Of a stretch of 64,000 bases of DNA, positions 30,756 to 41,173 are shown piece by piece (the stretch's first letter is position 1; every line of letters starts with the position of its first letter). The notes beneath the pieces were generated by a model that was not told the DNA's origin, did no database searches, and saw only the letters and a list, made by a program, of their open reading frames with translations. The position numbers were made by a program, and so were the translations under genes. Origin of the DNA: Leishmania donovani (taxonomy: Eukaryota > Euglenozoa > Kinetoplastea > Trypanosomatida > Trypanosomatidae); assembly GCF_000227135.1 (NCBI RefSeq), contig NC_018262.1, positions 1,436,223-1,500,222 on the forward strand, in the 5' to 3' direction.

Positions 30756-32852
30756 CTACGACCATGGTAGGGTTCTGCGCTGCCGATCTCGCGGCAAAGC
30801 GGATGTAGAGGCAGGTAGCGCCTGAGTAGCAGAGCGGAGTAGTGTACTCGGACGATGCAGCGGGGCCTCGTCGCTGCTAACGGAGTTCGGCTGCGCGGAA
30901 GGGCTGCGACTACCAGTGGCGCTCCGGAGCGCCGATCTGCTGCTCCGCCCCGCATGGTTAGGCAAGGGCGCTGCCCTACAGTCGGACGGAGAAACGTTGG
31001 GGTGTGACTCAGGCGCAGCTGCCGCGCCGTACACCTCGGATAGGCTTTCGGTGAGTAGCGGCAGCTGCCGGGCATCAGACCGGTTCGGAACTATCGCGTT
31101 GAGTGACGGCACGGAGCGGACCCTGCGTTGGGAAAGGCAGGCGTTGAATGAGGTGAAGGAAGCGTTGTCGTGTGCGAAGCTGAGGGGACCGGCGGAGTTG
31201 GGAGTGTGGCGACCTGTCTCCGACAGCGAACCGAGCCCCGGTGTGCCGTGATGACTACCGCGGCAGAGGCGCACCGTCCCGCCTTCGGAGCGGAGCTCCT
31301 CGTCCTCGCTTCTGACCATGTCAAGGTCGGACCTTGTCACCGACAGTGACGGGGTGCTGGTGAAGGCTCCCCTGGAATGCTCGTTCATCGAAACATTGAA
31401 GCTTGGTCCATCGTCCGCGTGGAGCTGCAGGCTCTCCCAGTCGATGTAGTGCGTCAAGAGATAGCCGTATAGTGGACAGCCTACGACGCTGAGGCCAAGG
31501 CACGGCCCCAGCCACAAAGCCTCGACGCCCATCGAGGTTGTAAAAAAAACGATGATGCCAAGCGGCACGCCGACGACGGAGTAGACCAGCGCAATGGACA
31601 TGGCCCCCAGCAGCTGCAAGCCACACCCGCGCAGCACGCCCATCATGCAGCTCTGAAAGCTGTCCAAGAGGTGGTAAACCACATAAAACCTGAGCATCTT
31701 GCGGAACAGCGCGTGCACCGCTACGTTGTTGGTGAAGAGAGTGGGAATCCAGTTCTGCAGCAGCAGCGTCACAGAAAGGTTCACCAGTGCAAACAGGAAT
31801 GTGAGCCCGAGGCACACCAGCGCACACCGCCGCGCAAATAGCGGTTTTCTTTCGCCAAGCGCGTTGCCGACGAGCACCGCCGCCTCGATGAAGACACCAG
31901 AGGCCATGCTCCACAAGATAGTGGAGAACTGGTGGAGTATGCTAAAGGCGTCGAGTTCATTGATCGGGGCGTAGCCGGCTACGATGAGATTGACCTCCTG
32001 CGACATCCACTCGCTCAGCATCATCGCCATGGACGGAAAAGCAAGCTTCAGCAGCGGACCCCAGTTCATCAGCGCCGTTGGTTCCCACCCACCCCACGTC
32101 TTCTTGTACTTGCCGGTCACAAGAAGGTAGAGAAAAAGGGAGGCGGGCATGCAACTCATGAGCAGCGACCACGCCACCGCCGCGCCGGGGAAGCTCAACA
32201 TCTTGATGCATGCCCACAGCACAAATGGAAAGGATCCAGCGCCGATGATGAGGTTCACGGAAAGCTGCGTGTTCAGGTGCTGGCAGGCGAAGTAGCGCCG
32301 CATCACCTCCAGCAGCATGAGCGAGTAGACGCCGAAGAGGGAGATGCGGCAAAACTCGCCTGTAAAGTGCGCCACCTCGGCATTTTGCCGGATGGAGATG
32401 AGCAGCGAATCCGAAAACGCCAGCACAGGCCCGACAAAAGCAGCAACGATTAGCAGTATGAGCGACATACGCTGCACATGAACCCCGTACAGCTTACTAG
32501 TTTGATCGCGGCCGTACGATTGGGACAGAACCGTCTCCAGCGCACCGCAGAGGCCTGCCGACAAAGAGTAGGCGGTCGCGTTCAGAAGACTGTTCGCCAG
32601 CACCGTCGCGCCGAGCTCCCTGTCCCCGACCATTTTGCCTACCATGGCTACTAACACCACGCTAATGGAGTTTTGAGCCACCGCTGCCAGGCCGAGCGGG
32701 ATGCTCAGCTTGAGCACCTCGACCGTTAGTGTGGCCACCGGGGTGTTCTCATCAATGTGGCTTCTGCCCCGCAGCGGCCGGGCATGCTCGCCCGACGCGG
32801 TCGAGGACGGGTGACTGCGGTGGAACGTGATTGGTGACTCGGGCGCCTGCAT
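30756..32852 (-). CDS. MATE-family multidrug/toxin extrusion transporter 1
   Basis: This 698-residue protein has about twelve hydrophobic segments within residues ~40-480. The MATE hallmark region GLCGALETVLSQSYG lies at about residues 100-114, and a paired half starts near MNWGPLLKLAFPSMAMMLSE (about 270). MATE proteins are cation antiporters exporting organic cations and other compounds. The last ~200 residues are Ser/Arg-rich and probably a cytosolic regulatory tail absent from most MATE proteins. The start is ATG (MQAPESPITF). It is a clear paralogue of the second MATE gene at 44.6-46.5 kb: both share the GLCGALETVLS block and the PSMXMMLSEW segment. The paralogues are separated by four unrelated genes. 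Confidence 0.92.
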   Translation of the reverse strand: MQAPESPITFHRSHPSSTASGEHARPLRGRSHIDENTPVATLTVEVLKLSIPLGLAAVAQNSISVVLVAMVGKMVGDRELGATVLANSLLNATAYSLSAGLCGALETVLSQSYGRDQTSKLYGVHVQRMSLILLIVAAFVGPVLAFSDSLLISIRQNAEVAHFTGEFCRISLFGVYSLMLLEVMRRYFACQHLNTQLSVNLIIGAGSFPFVLWACIKMLSFPGAAVAWSLLMSCMPASLFLYLLVTGKYKKTWGGWEPTALMNWGPLLKLAFPSMAMMLSEWMSQEVNLIVAGYAPINELDAFSILHQFSTILWSMASGVFIEAAVLVGNALGERKPLFARRCALVCLGLTFLFALVNLSVTLLLQNWIPTLFTNNVAVHALFRKMLRFYVVYHLLDSFQSCMMGVLRGCGLQLLGAMSIALVYSVVGVPLGIIVFFTTSMGVEALWLGPCLGLSVVGCPLYGYLLTHYIDWESLQLHADDGPSFNVSMNEHSRGAFTSTPSLSVTRSDLDMVRSEDEELRSEGGTVRLCRGSHHGTPGLGSLSETGRHTPNSAGPLSFAHDNASFTSFNACLSQRRVRSVPSLNAIVPNRSDARQLPLLTESLSEVYGAAAAPESHPNVSPSDCRAAPLPNHAGRSSRSALRSATGSRSPSAQPNSVSSDEAPLHRPSTLLRSATQALPASTSALPRDRQRRTLPWS

Positions 32853-34689
32853 CTTTTACCACCGTGCCTACTATGGGGCGACAAAGGTGTGGAGAGCTTA
32901 GGCACCTTTTCTCGCTTCACTTTCTGAGATCAAATGTTGCTGCGCTGCCGTTCGCCCGCAGGGCCGTAAATGTGAAATGGGAAAAGACCCCCGGTTCGAC
33001 GTAGCGTATTTTTTTTTCTGAGAGACAGGTGGCAGGTGGCAACACCGACTCAGCAGCACCTGGCCGTGTGCGCGTGTCACCACTCGTACAAGACGAATGG
33101 CTGCGGATGTCCGTCCCTTTTTGTCGCCGTTTCACCTTCTTTCACTATCCTTTTCCAGCTGTAAGCGATCTCTCCGCCTCGGTAACGAGGGAGGCAGCCG
33201 TGAAAGTGAGAGCGATGCACACCCGTGCGCAAAGATGAGCGGGGCCGCATATGCAGCTATCCGAAACTGGCGTAGGGTCTAGGGCGCGGAGCGCAGCTGA
33301 ATCGACGAGAAAAGGAGATCAAAGAGAAAACAGAGAGGTTCGGGGGAGGGAGCAGCAACGAAAATAAAAGGAAACGACATTAAGATGCACTCGGGCGAGC
33401 AGACACAAGAGAAGCGGAGAAGAACGTCCACGCACACACACGCGCGCGCGCGCGATCAAAGAAACGAAAAGACAGGCAAAAGAAGACGGGGAGGGAACGC
33501 TCACGATTCCTCCGCGTGCGTGTGCGCGTGCGGATCTCTCTCTTTGTGCGTGTCTTGGAGGAGAAGGGAAGCGGGGCGGTACCTGTCACCTGCGCACTCT
33601 CGCAACACGGAGAGACGAAAGAGTGCGGATGGGAAAGAGGAGGAGGGTGCTGAAAAAGCACCAAAGAGAAATAAGGCGGCAAGAGATACACAGGGTGAAG
33701 GCCGACAAACGCGTTCGAGACGATCTCGACAGCACAAAGGGTTGCGACGCCATTTTTTTTTTTGCGGAGATCGGGTGGGTAAAAGGAGGGAGGGCGGAGG
33801 AAAGAAGGCAGAGGTGACATTGATAGGAAGAGTGGCAAGAAGTGGATAAGGTGGAGTTGAGGCACCAAGCGCACGGGGAGAAAGCGCATCAAGCATGCAG
33901 CTTCCAGCGGGGTGGCAGCGTCAACGGCATAGCCGTGTGTGCTCTCACCGACTACAGCGCCAGAGACGATTTCGCCGGCGCACAACCTATCCGCGTCGAA
34001 TTGCCGACGCATCTAGGGCACATCGTTTTCCGCTTCTTAGCCCAGCCAAGCGCCTTTTCTCTGCCTTCTTTTCGGCGCCATTCGCTATACTTGCATGGCA
34101 TTCGCAGCTGCGAACGTGCAGAGACGGATACAAGACAGGCGGGTGCAGGGAGGGAGGCAACGGCGCCATGTGCACAGCCGCAGCACCTTTTAGCCAACTC
34201 GCATAGAGAGAGCGCACGTCCGAGTGCACGCATCAATACACGCTCATGCGCACAGCATTGGACATCGGGCGTCGGGGAAAGGGGGTAGGGGCCACACAGA
34301 TACGCCGCGCCGCTACACGCTGCCGAACGAAAAGAAGAGCAATAGGATGCGAGTAAGCAGTCACACGCGGGCCAGCGGTGGAGGTGTGCGCACAACAGAA
34401 GAAGACGCAGCAAAAGAAAGGTGGTGGCGTAACCGAAGAGAAGAAAAACGAAAAAGTTTCGGGGCGCGAAGGAAGTTGGGCAGCTGCGCATACGGCGGAT
34501 CGCGCACTAGCCCATGTGCAGCGAGTGCCCTCCCCTCTCCACAGACATAACCCACTGCGGCGTCCAGAACGGGGGACGAGTCAAAGAACAGAAAAAAAAA
34601 AACAGCAGCTGTGTAGGCACAATGCATGGAGGAGTCCGCCAGAGCACAGCGCTTTCTTGGCTGTAACTCGCCGTCGTTTGCATTGCGCT
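32853..34689. other. Spacer between XPG and MATE 1
   Basis: This 1.8-kb spacer is mostly purine-rich on the plus strand, with CG/CA runs near 33437-33452. It contains the 3' UTR of XPG and the 5' UTR of MATE 1. T-rich and A-rich runs occur near 33009 and 33752. No coding gene seen. Confidence 0.6.
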
Positions 34690-37482
34690 TCACTGCATCT
34701 GCTGCACAGCGCGCAGCTTGGCAAGGGCCGCGGCGTGCTTGGGAGGTTGCCTCTGAAATGCCCACCTGGAGCGCACTCGATCCCGCACGCCATACTCTGT
34801 CAGCCGCCGCTGGCCAGCAGTCAGTGATGCACGATCCTTCGCCGCCGTCTCTTCGCGCCGCAGGCACTCCTTGCGCGCGAGCTCGTATCTCTGCACGAGC
34901 CAAGGCGAGCTCAGTGCTCCAAGCGCCCCGGCGAATACGCGAATCCGCTGCCAGTCTGGTGGGAGCCACTGAAACGGGGTTGTGTCCAAATCGACTTTGG
35001 CATCGAAGAAGGCCTCTACGGCATGCGCTTCTGGAAAGCACGCACGTTGCTCCAGCGTGCGCCACTGCGCCACGTGGGCCCGGAGAAGCGCGAACTGCAG
35101 GATGGTCATGTGGTCATCCACCTCTTGCCACGAACGCGGAGGCCGCTGAACAAGCAGGGCCCAACGCCGCAACAGGTGTAAGACCGCTGAGGAGGACGCG
35201 GCGCCCGCCTCCGCACTTTCCGCTGTTGTCCAGGCCACGACTAAGGCCTCCAGCGCACCCACGAGACCGATGCCACAGACCCCCTCCGTGTAGTCACACC
35301 CGAGAAGAGAGGCAAGTGCCACAAGCACGGTCTTCGTGATGCCACACGCCGACAGATGTGTCTGCTCGTAGGCGACGACATTTTTCGACTGCGCGAAAAA
35401 GCCGCGCAGCACTGTCGTCGCGCCATGCACCAGCACGTCGCTATCCTCCGTGAAAACGGCATCCACGAGGCCGCACCGAGCCAGGAACGCACACTGGGCG
35501 TCTGCCTCTGCCGGGCTCAGCACATACGGCACCCCGCAGCAGTCCAGCAGCTCAACCACGTTGAGTAGTTCAAAGGGGATGACGACTCGGTTGGTCCGCG
35601 CGGCGCCTCCCTCACGAGGGGGTACGCCACCCAGCGAGCTTTTGCGGTCGGTGGACAAGCTGTGCACTTCGGCGCTTCTGCAGTAAGGTGAGCCTGCCAC
35701 CTCCGAGACGGCGCCCTTCACAGCGTTTGAATGTTGAGGCGCCGACACTGGAATAGTGCAGTTGTCCTTCTCACCCTCACCCTTGCTGCTGGTTGAACCA
35801 ACCATAGGCAGCGGCACCGGCGCTGTGCGACACCGTGAAAACACCTCCACAGCCCTCACCGGCGCGTAGTCGTCTTCATCTCCGTCTTCTTTTCCCACCG
35901 TAGCGGCGTCGGTGCGCGGTGACCCAGCGAAGGACGCAGTGACCATCTGAGCAGCTGTCGAGCACGATGAGTGTGCGTGGGACTCGCTCTCCTGCTCCTG
36001 CGGACGCAGAAGCTGGGCGAGATGCAGTCGCTGCGTGAACGGCTCCCACGCGAACTCGGCATCGTCGCTGTCATCACCATCGCCACCATCGGTAAAGGTG
36101 TCCGCCTCCTCAGAGCTGCCGTCGCTGGGAAAAGCGGCGCTCTTGCTGTTGCTCGTACTGCTACTACCGAGATCAGTGGCAATGCCCTCATCTCCACTCA
36201 CAGATTGGGCAGCAGAGGATGATGATGATGTGATTACCGATGATGTCCCCTCCGAAGCTATAGTGGAGGGCATCAGCTCAGGCGGCGGTGTGCACGTTGA
36301 CTGAGACCGCGCATTCAGAAACCGCGTCATGTCTCCGCTATGCAGCACCGCTGTCGCCACTGACGGCGAAGAGGCAGACGACGGCAGCCAAAGCGCTCCT
36401 TCAGGAGCGTCTGCGCGAGCAGGGCCGCCCGCTTTTTCCACCAGGACAACCTCTTCCACATCGCTACACCCTTCAGCGTCCGTTGAGGCGACGGTGCAGC
36501 TGGCACTCGAGACCGCCTCGGCGCCGCTCTCGCTGTCACTGATGACGACACAGCCCGTCGCGTCTCTTTCTTCTTGCGAATCTCCAGACACTAATACCAC
36601 GGCGGCAGCGCGGTGTGGGTGCAGCGGCTGTAGGTGCCCCGAGGTAATCACACCGACCACGGCCTCAGAATTTTCGTCGACGGTACGGCGCGGTCCCATA
36701 AAGAGTGAGGTACTGGTGCTCTGCAGAGCGTTCTGCAGGACACAGGCCTCATGCCGCGTGCGCTCCTCCAGAAGGCCCTCCACATCCCTCAGGAAACTCT
36801 GCGTAATCGTCGCGGAAACGGCATCAGGAGCGAGGCGGCGTTGTCTGCGGCAGAGCCGGCGGCGGTGCGGTCTTGGCAGCGGCAGCACCTCCTCTGAGGC
36901 CTCTCTGGGCCGCTTTCCACCATGAATGGCGCTGCTGCGTGTGCTGCTTGTCGCACCCAGCGCATGGCCTGCGCCACCACCCCGGGGCAGTGTCTCGGAG
37001 ACACCGGTTCCTTCCGCAGCGTTGGCAGCCATCGAAGGCACGGCCGCGTCTGAGTCTTTCTGAGCCCTCACAGCATTGTTCTCCGCGCGTGCACCGCTCG
37101 GCATGGCCGCCTTCAGATCCTCTACATCCAACGCGCCAGCAGCGACCTGAGCCAGTAGTATCTGGCGCGCCCTGCGCTTCACGAGAGCCCGCGCATTCCT
37201 GGCCTGCTGCATCGTGCGACGGTGATGCTCCGCACCCTTCGACGACGACGCTGGGCCATCAAACACAAAGACGGGATGAATGCCGTAGAAGAGGAGCTTC
37301 AGTATGCGTGCCAGGAAGCCTTCGAGCACCTTGTGTTCCGTGTCCTCGCCCGGCGCGACGCGGGCGCGAAACTGTGCAATCCAGATGCTGGCGTCGATCG
37401 CCACGCGCTTGCCCTTCAGCTCATCTGGCTGCACAACCACCCCGAAAGAATCCAGAAGTCGCCATAAGCCGTGAACACCCAT
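34690..37482 (-). CDS. XPG/Rad2 structure-specific endonuclease (nucleotide excision repair)
   Basis: This 930-residue protein starts MGVHGLWRLLDSFG, the XPG-type N terminus. The N-nuclease block carries catalytic Asp30 (VAIDAS) and Asp75 (FVFDG). The I-nuclease block at about residues 640-760 has LSPAEADAQCAFLARCG, AVFTEDSDVLVHGA and LLGCDYTEGVCGIG (helix-hairpin-helix). About 540 acidic, Ser-rich residues separate the two blocks. This spacer marks XPG/Rad2 rather than FEN1 or EXO1, whose blocks lie close together. XPG cuts 3' of DNA damage and contacts TFIIH through the spacer. Near the C terminus QRRLTEYG resembles a weak PCNA-binding box. The frame is open ~128 codons upstream but reads as UTR. 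Confidence 0.93.
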   Translation of the reverse strand: MGVHGLWRLLDSFGVVVQPDELKGKRVAIDASIWIAQFRARVAPGEDTEHKVLEGFLARILKLLFYGIHPVFVFDGPASSSKGAEHHRRTMQQARNARALVKRRARQILLAQVAAGALDVEDLKAAMPSGARAENNAVRAQKDSDAAVPSMAANAAEGTGVSETLPRGGGAGHALGATSSTRSSAIHGGKRPREASEEVLPLPRPHRRRLCRRQRRLAPDAVSATITQSFLRDVEGLLEERTRHEACVLQNALQSTSTSLFMGPRRTVDENSEAVVGVITSGHLQPLHPHRAAAVVLVSGDSQEERDATGCVVISDSESGAEAVSSASCTVASTDAEGCSDVEEVVLVEKAGGPARADAPEGALWLPSSASSPSVATAVLHSGDMTRFLNARSQSTCTPPPELMPSTIASEGTSSVITSSSSSAAQSVSGDEGIATDLGSSSTSNSKSAAFPSDGSSEEADTFTDGGDGDDSDDAEFAWEPFTQRLHLAQLLRPQEQESESHAHSSCSTAAQMVTASFAGSPRTDAATVGKEDGDEDDYAPVRAVEVFSRCRTAPVPLPMVGSTSSKGEGEKDNCTIPVSAPQHSNAVKGAVSEVAGSPYCRSAEVHSLSTDRKSSLGGVPPREGGAARTNRVVIPFELLNVVELLDCCGVPYVLSPAEADAQCAFLARCGLVDAVFTEDSDVLVHGATTVLRGFFAQSKNVVAYEQTHLSACGITKTVLVALASLLGCDYTEGVCGIGLVGALEALVVAWTTAESAEAGAASSSAVLHLLRRWALLVQRPPRSWQEVDDHMTILQFALLRAHVAQWRTLEQRACFPEAHAVEAFFDAKVDLDTTPFQWLPPDWQRIRVFAGALGALSSPWLVQRYELARKECLRREETAAKDRASLTAGQRRLTEYGVRDRVRSRWAFQRQPPKHAAALAKLRAVQQMQ

Positions 37483-38251
37483 GGTAGCCACACACACACA
37501 CACCTCGCCCCATGGAGATGGACAGGGGTGTAACGAAGGAAGGGAATACGACGCCACCCACGCACGTCGACACGCGCGCAGAGAGGTGTGAAGAAGCAAG
37601 TACACCAGGGATACAATCCCTTTTCGGCAACCTGCCCACCGCTGAGCAGACAGAGTACACGAGGAGAGACCGAAAGAGGCGCTTCTCCTTAGAGAATGAG
37701 GGGAAGCGGAGAGAGGATGAGCTTGGCCACGTGTGCGTGTGTGTGTGTGGCGATCAGCAACGCAGAGGAAGACTCTCCGCAACACTGCGCAGTGCAGCTT
37801 GCTCCGTCGAAGAGTGTGTAAAATGTGGAAACCACCGATACCACGGCTGCGCTCTATCACCTCCAAATATCATGTGGCGGCTGCCATCACGTGTGCGCGT
37901 GCGCATGTGGTGCACGTTGACAACCACACGCACCTCTCCCCTTTCGCTTGTTTTTTTTTATGAGCGTGACCTATCCGTTCGCTTCAGAAGCAGCGGCAAA
38001 CGCCAGCTCGATCGCGCAGATTGCCGGAAAGAAACGCGACAGACGACCGGCTTTGTCCGCCCCCCTCCCGCTTGCACGAGCACAAGCGTAGAGAGAAAGG
38101 AGAGGAGGCGAGAAGACTTGCACAGGCGCCTAATAAGAGAGAAAAACGACCGAGTGCCCCAGTCTTTTCGCCCCCCCATCCACCTCTTTGCCGCATCCTC
38201 ACATCAGCCCGTGTTCGCCGCCGCAGCGCAGCGCAGCTGCCTCTCCGCGGC
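37483..38251. other. Spacer between the methyltransferase and XPG
   Basis: A GT-rich run lies at about 37730-37750 and an A-rich/T-rich stretch near 37950. A CA run at about 37490-37502 lies immediately upstream of the XPG start codon. No gene seen. Confidence 0.55.
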
Positions 38252-39415
38252 TCAGCTTCCGCTTTTCGTTCCCCTCCGCTCCCCTGTGGCGCTTCCACTA
38301 CGTAGTCGGAAGCGGCCTTGCACAAATCGACGCGCAAACGACACACTCGTCTTGCGGTTGATCACCTCGTTAGCGATGATGTCGAGCGCGACCACCTCAA
38401 AGCCGGCACCCTCGAAGAGTTTGCGAACCTCTTCCAAGGAAAAGAAGTGGCTGAGTGTCCCGTTGGTGCGCTCGTACGTGTTGGTATTGCCCGTGTCGTC
38501 GCCTTCGCCACCGTCGCCGCGCCGCCGGTACGACGACGCCTGAAACCGGCGCTCAGCGTGATCACTAACGGCGTAGTCGCGGAAGTACAGCACGCCTCCA
38601 GGGCACGCCATGCACCGGGCAATGCGGCGCAAGACGACAGCGTGCGAGGAGACTGGAATGGAACAGAGAACAAAGATGAGGGACACAAACTCCGGCAACT
38701 CGCAGACTGGTGACCTGTCCACCGCTGCAGTGCTGTCACCATCTGCACCGCCTGCTCCTGCAACGTCCGCGGAGGACGATGACGTCGTCGCGCCCCCTCC
38801 CGTCGGCGTGAAGAAGGAGCAGTCTGCCACCTCCGACTCGACCGGATTCAACACGCACACGTGCACCTTGGCTGCTAGCGCCGGTGGCAGCAGTGCTCGC
38901 TTCTCCTCTAAAAGCCCAATGGCGACGGACGAAATATCGAACCCGAGAAGCGCTCGCCACTGAGGAAGGTGGCCGTACTGGGCGAAAACAGGAAGCATGG
39001 CATTGCCCACTCCACAGCCAGCCTCCATCCACGAAAACGAACACGCAGGCGAGGCTGAGGCGGCGGACTTACTTGGCGCCGCCGCCCCTGTAGCGGATGT
39101 CTTCTCCGTCGCCGCGGCAGCGTCGATCGCCGCGCGCAGCTCGCGAAACTCCCGCAGTATGTAGTGCCGATCCTTGAACCCGTTCACCGTGTTATTACGG
39201 TAGTACATATCCCATTGGCGCTTGTGCAAGTCGGTGTGTTGGTTTACACGATGCGCCTGCAGCTGGCCGCTGCTGTATGGTCGGTACTCGGAGACAAACG
39301 GCGGGTAAGGCGGCGACCGTGCCCGCTTGCGCCCGTGTAGAGAGTCATGCGTGCATGAAAAACTCGCGGCGCGTGACGGCTGGGTCGGTGCTTCGGAGTT
39401 TTTAGCGAAAGACAT
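38252..39415 (-). CDS. METTL2/6/8-type tRNA 3-methylcytidine methyltransferase
   Basis: This 387-residue class I SAM-dependent methyltransferase carries the family start block WDMYYRNNTVNGFKDRHY (about 68-85), motif I EAGCGVGNA (131-139), SLIFVLCSIP (245-254), YFRDYAVSDHAERRFQA (277-293) and a Phe/Arg-rich end, RRFVQGRF. Relatives form m3C at position 32 of tRNA-Thr and tRNA-Ser. In T. brucei the TRM140-type enzyme works together with the ADAT2/3 deaminase on tRNA-Thr. The protein has low-complexity inserts at about 100-126 and 203-236 that break the Rossmann fold only at loops. The start is ATG (MSFAKNSEAPTQ). The N-terminal ~60 residues are Ser/Pro-rich. Confidence 0.9.
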   Translation of the reverse strand: MSFAKNSEAPTQPSRAASFSCTHDSLHGRKRARSPPYPPFVSEYRPYSSGQLQAHRVNQHTDLHKRQWDMYYRNNTVNGFKDRHYILREFRELRAAIDAAAATEKTSATGAAAPSKSAASASPACSFSWMEAGCGVGNAMLPVFAQYGHLPQWRALLGFDISSVAIGLLEEKRALLPPALAAKVHVCVLNPVESEVADCSFFTPTGGGATTSSSSADVAGAGGADGDSTAAVDRSPVCELPEFVSLIFVLCSIPVSSHAVVLRRIARCMACPGGVLYFRDYAVSDHAERRFQASSYRRRGDGGEGDDTGNTNTYERTNGTLSHFFSLEEVRKLFEGAGFEVVALDIIANEVINRKTSVSFARRFVQGRFRLRSGSATGERRGTKSGS

Positions 39416-40095
39416 GGCGAAGGTATACGTAGCCGGACGCGCCTACTTGCGAGTGCGTGTACGTGTACGTCGCCGATGCCGCTTGCGTGCGCGTTTGTTT
39501 TCCTTTGCCGTCCTCACAGCAGCACAGCTGCAGAGCGAACTCCTCCTTGCCTCTGTTCTCACTGTCTCCCTTTCCGTTCCCTAATGCTGGGCGCGCCTCT
39601 CCTGTCCCCACGAGGCCCCATGCTTGTGAGACGTGCGGTCACACAGCGAAGAACAACAACGAAGAAAGCGAGAGGTGCAATGAAGCGGGATAGCGGTGCG
39701 ATGGAGAAAGGTGCGGTCGCGCTGGAAGCGCGATGGCGAAAGATGGAGGGAGGGAAGCCGGCCTCATCAAACTCATGGCCGCCCATGATCATAAACGCCA
39801 AGATGCGGATAAAGGTGCTCGTAAAGATGGGACGAAAGGGTAGCCCCCCAGATGGCTGAGCGCTCCATAGCAATCCGGCAAGGAGCGCTGGTCCGCTCGC
39901 GCAGCCGAAGCGCCAGGCCCCCAGGGATAGCCGAACTCTGATCGCGTGCGGAGGAGAGCGTTGTACAGCCAAGTACATATTTTTTTTTAATTTAGGACTT
40001 GGCAAAGCAGCAGCCAGCATGGACGCCCAATTCGGTCACCATGCGAGCCCTCACGACAACTGAAGGGGGGGGGGCGGACTACGTGCTGCTGCTGA
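39416..40095. other. Spacer between PPIL3 and the methyltransferase
   Basis: This 0.68-kb spacer has mixed composition with a T run at 39980-39989. No ORF looks coding. Confidence 0.5.
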
Positions 40096-40839
40096 CTACA
40101 GCTTCATCTTTCCCTCAGCGAAGGGGTTGTAGAGAACGGTAACGTTAGTGATGCGAGCGCGGGACGCCAGCTGGACAACGTTCTTTTCGTCGACCTTTGC
40201 GGAAGCGACCTCCAATGCCGTCAGCACGGCGTCTCCGCACCTGGGCGCTGCGCCGCCAACTGCGTCAGGTTCAGCTATGGCTAAAGAGCTTCCGGCCACC
40301 TCCCCTTCTGGGCAGCTCGCCACCTCTGCCACCACGGCGGCCTCAGAAGCCGAGTAGACACCGTTCAGGTCCACCACGCCGAAGGCAGTGTAAAAGCCAT
40401 CGAAGGATGACTGCGGACTGGTAGTAATGAAAAACTGAGAGGCGTTCGTATCCGCCCTGGTGCCCTTGTGGGCCATGGAGAGGGTGCCGCGCTGTGCGTG
40501 CGTGGTGACACCAAAGCCCTCGTCGTGAAAGTACCGTCCCGGAAGGATGCCCGCGGCAGCTACAGACGCGGCCTCCGATGACACCGCATCACCACCTTCG
40601 TCGCCGTCAGCGGTATTGGCGACAAAGGGTAGCTGGGCAAAGATGGATTCGCCGCCTTTTCCGGTGTTCGTCGGATCACCAGTCTGCAGCAGAATGCCAG
40701 GGAAGTGCCGATAGAAGGTGCACCCGTCGTAGTAACCCGAGGCGCAGAGCGCAAGGAAGTTAAAGGAGGCGAGCGGGCATGTCTGATAATGGAGCAGCAC
40801 CGGAAGGTCCCCTACGGTGGTGTGCAGGACGACGGCCAT
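40096..40839 (-). CDS. PPIL3-like cyclophilin peptidyl-prolyl isomerase
   Basis: This 247-residue cyclophilin has the catalytic Arg at about 44 (FYRHFPGILLQTGDP) and substrate-pocket residues in GTLSMAH and NASQFFITT (about 118-140). The early Ser/Thr-rich strand (MAVVLHTTVGDLPVLL) and the closing VTVLYNPFAEG match PPIL3, a small spliceosome-associated cyclophilin. In trypanosomatids that implies the trans-splicing machinery. The domain is interrupted by an acidic, Ala/Ser-rich insert at about 73-100, and a second insert follows about residue 165. Human PPIL3 has ~160 residues, so the inserts account for the extra length. The start at MAVVLH matches the family; the open frame upstream is UTR. 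Confidence 0.92.
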   Translation of the reverse strand: MAVVLHTTVGDLPVLLHYQTCPLASFNFLALCASGYYDGCTFYRHFPGILLQTGDPTNTGKGGESIFAQLPFVANTADGDEGGDAVSSEAASVAAAGILPGRYFHDEGFGVTTHAQRGTLSMAHKGTRADTNASQFFITTSPQSSFDGFYTAFGVVDLNGVYSASEAAVVAEVASCPEGEVAGSSLAIAEPDAVGGAAPRCGDAVLTALEVASAKVDEKNVVQLASRARITNVTVLYNPFAEGKMKL

Positions 40840-41173
40840 GATTCGCAGAGTTTTGCCTGAGAACGGCGAACCAGAAGGTAGCAGCCACCTACTTTGTAGT
40901 GCCCTCGCAAAAGGACAAAGCAGAGCGGCCCGTGCGAGAGAGAGGCGGAGGCAGCAACGAGAGAAAGACAGGCGCACCAGTGACCTTGGCGCGTTGAAGA
41001 GCGTGTGTACAGTGAGGCCGAAATACGGAAGCCGTGTCGCCAATACGCACACCTACCCGCGAAAGCAAGTACAGACAAAAGAGAGGCAGATGCAGTGGAG
41101 GGGCCCGAATCGGTAAGCAATTAAGGTGGAACAAGTACCCAAGAGGAGAGAGTTCTTTCTTTTTCAACGCGCT
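40840..41173. other. 5' flank of the PPIL3 gene
   Basis: Spacer between the cyclophilin start and dispersed-repeat copy C. The minus strand has CT-rich tracts at about 40930-40975 and 41065-41085 suited to trans-splicing. No gene seen. Confidence 0.5.

Noticed and set aside
37483..37866. 128-codon extension of XPG
   Set aside because: The XPG family starts MGV..., which fits 37482 exactly. The upstream part is UTR-like with CA-repeat-encoded residues.
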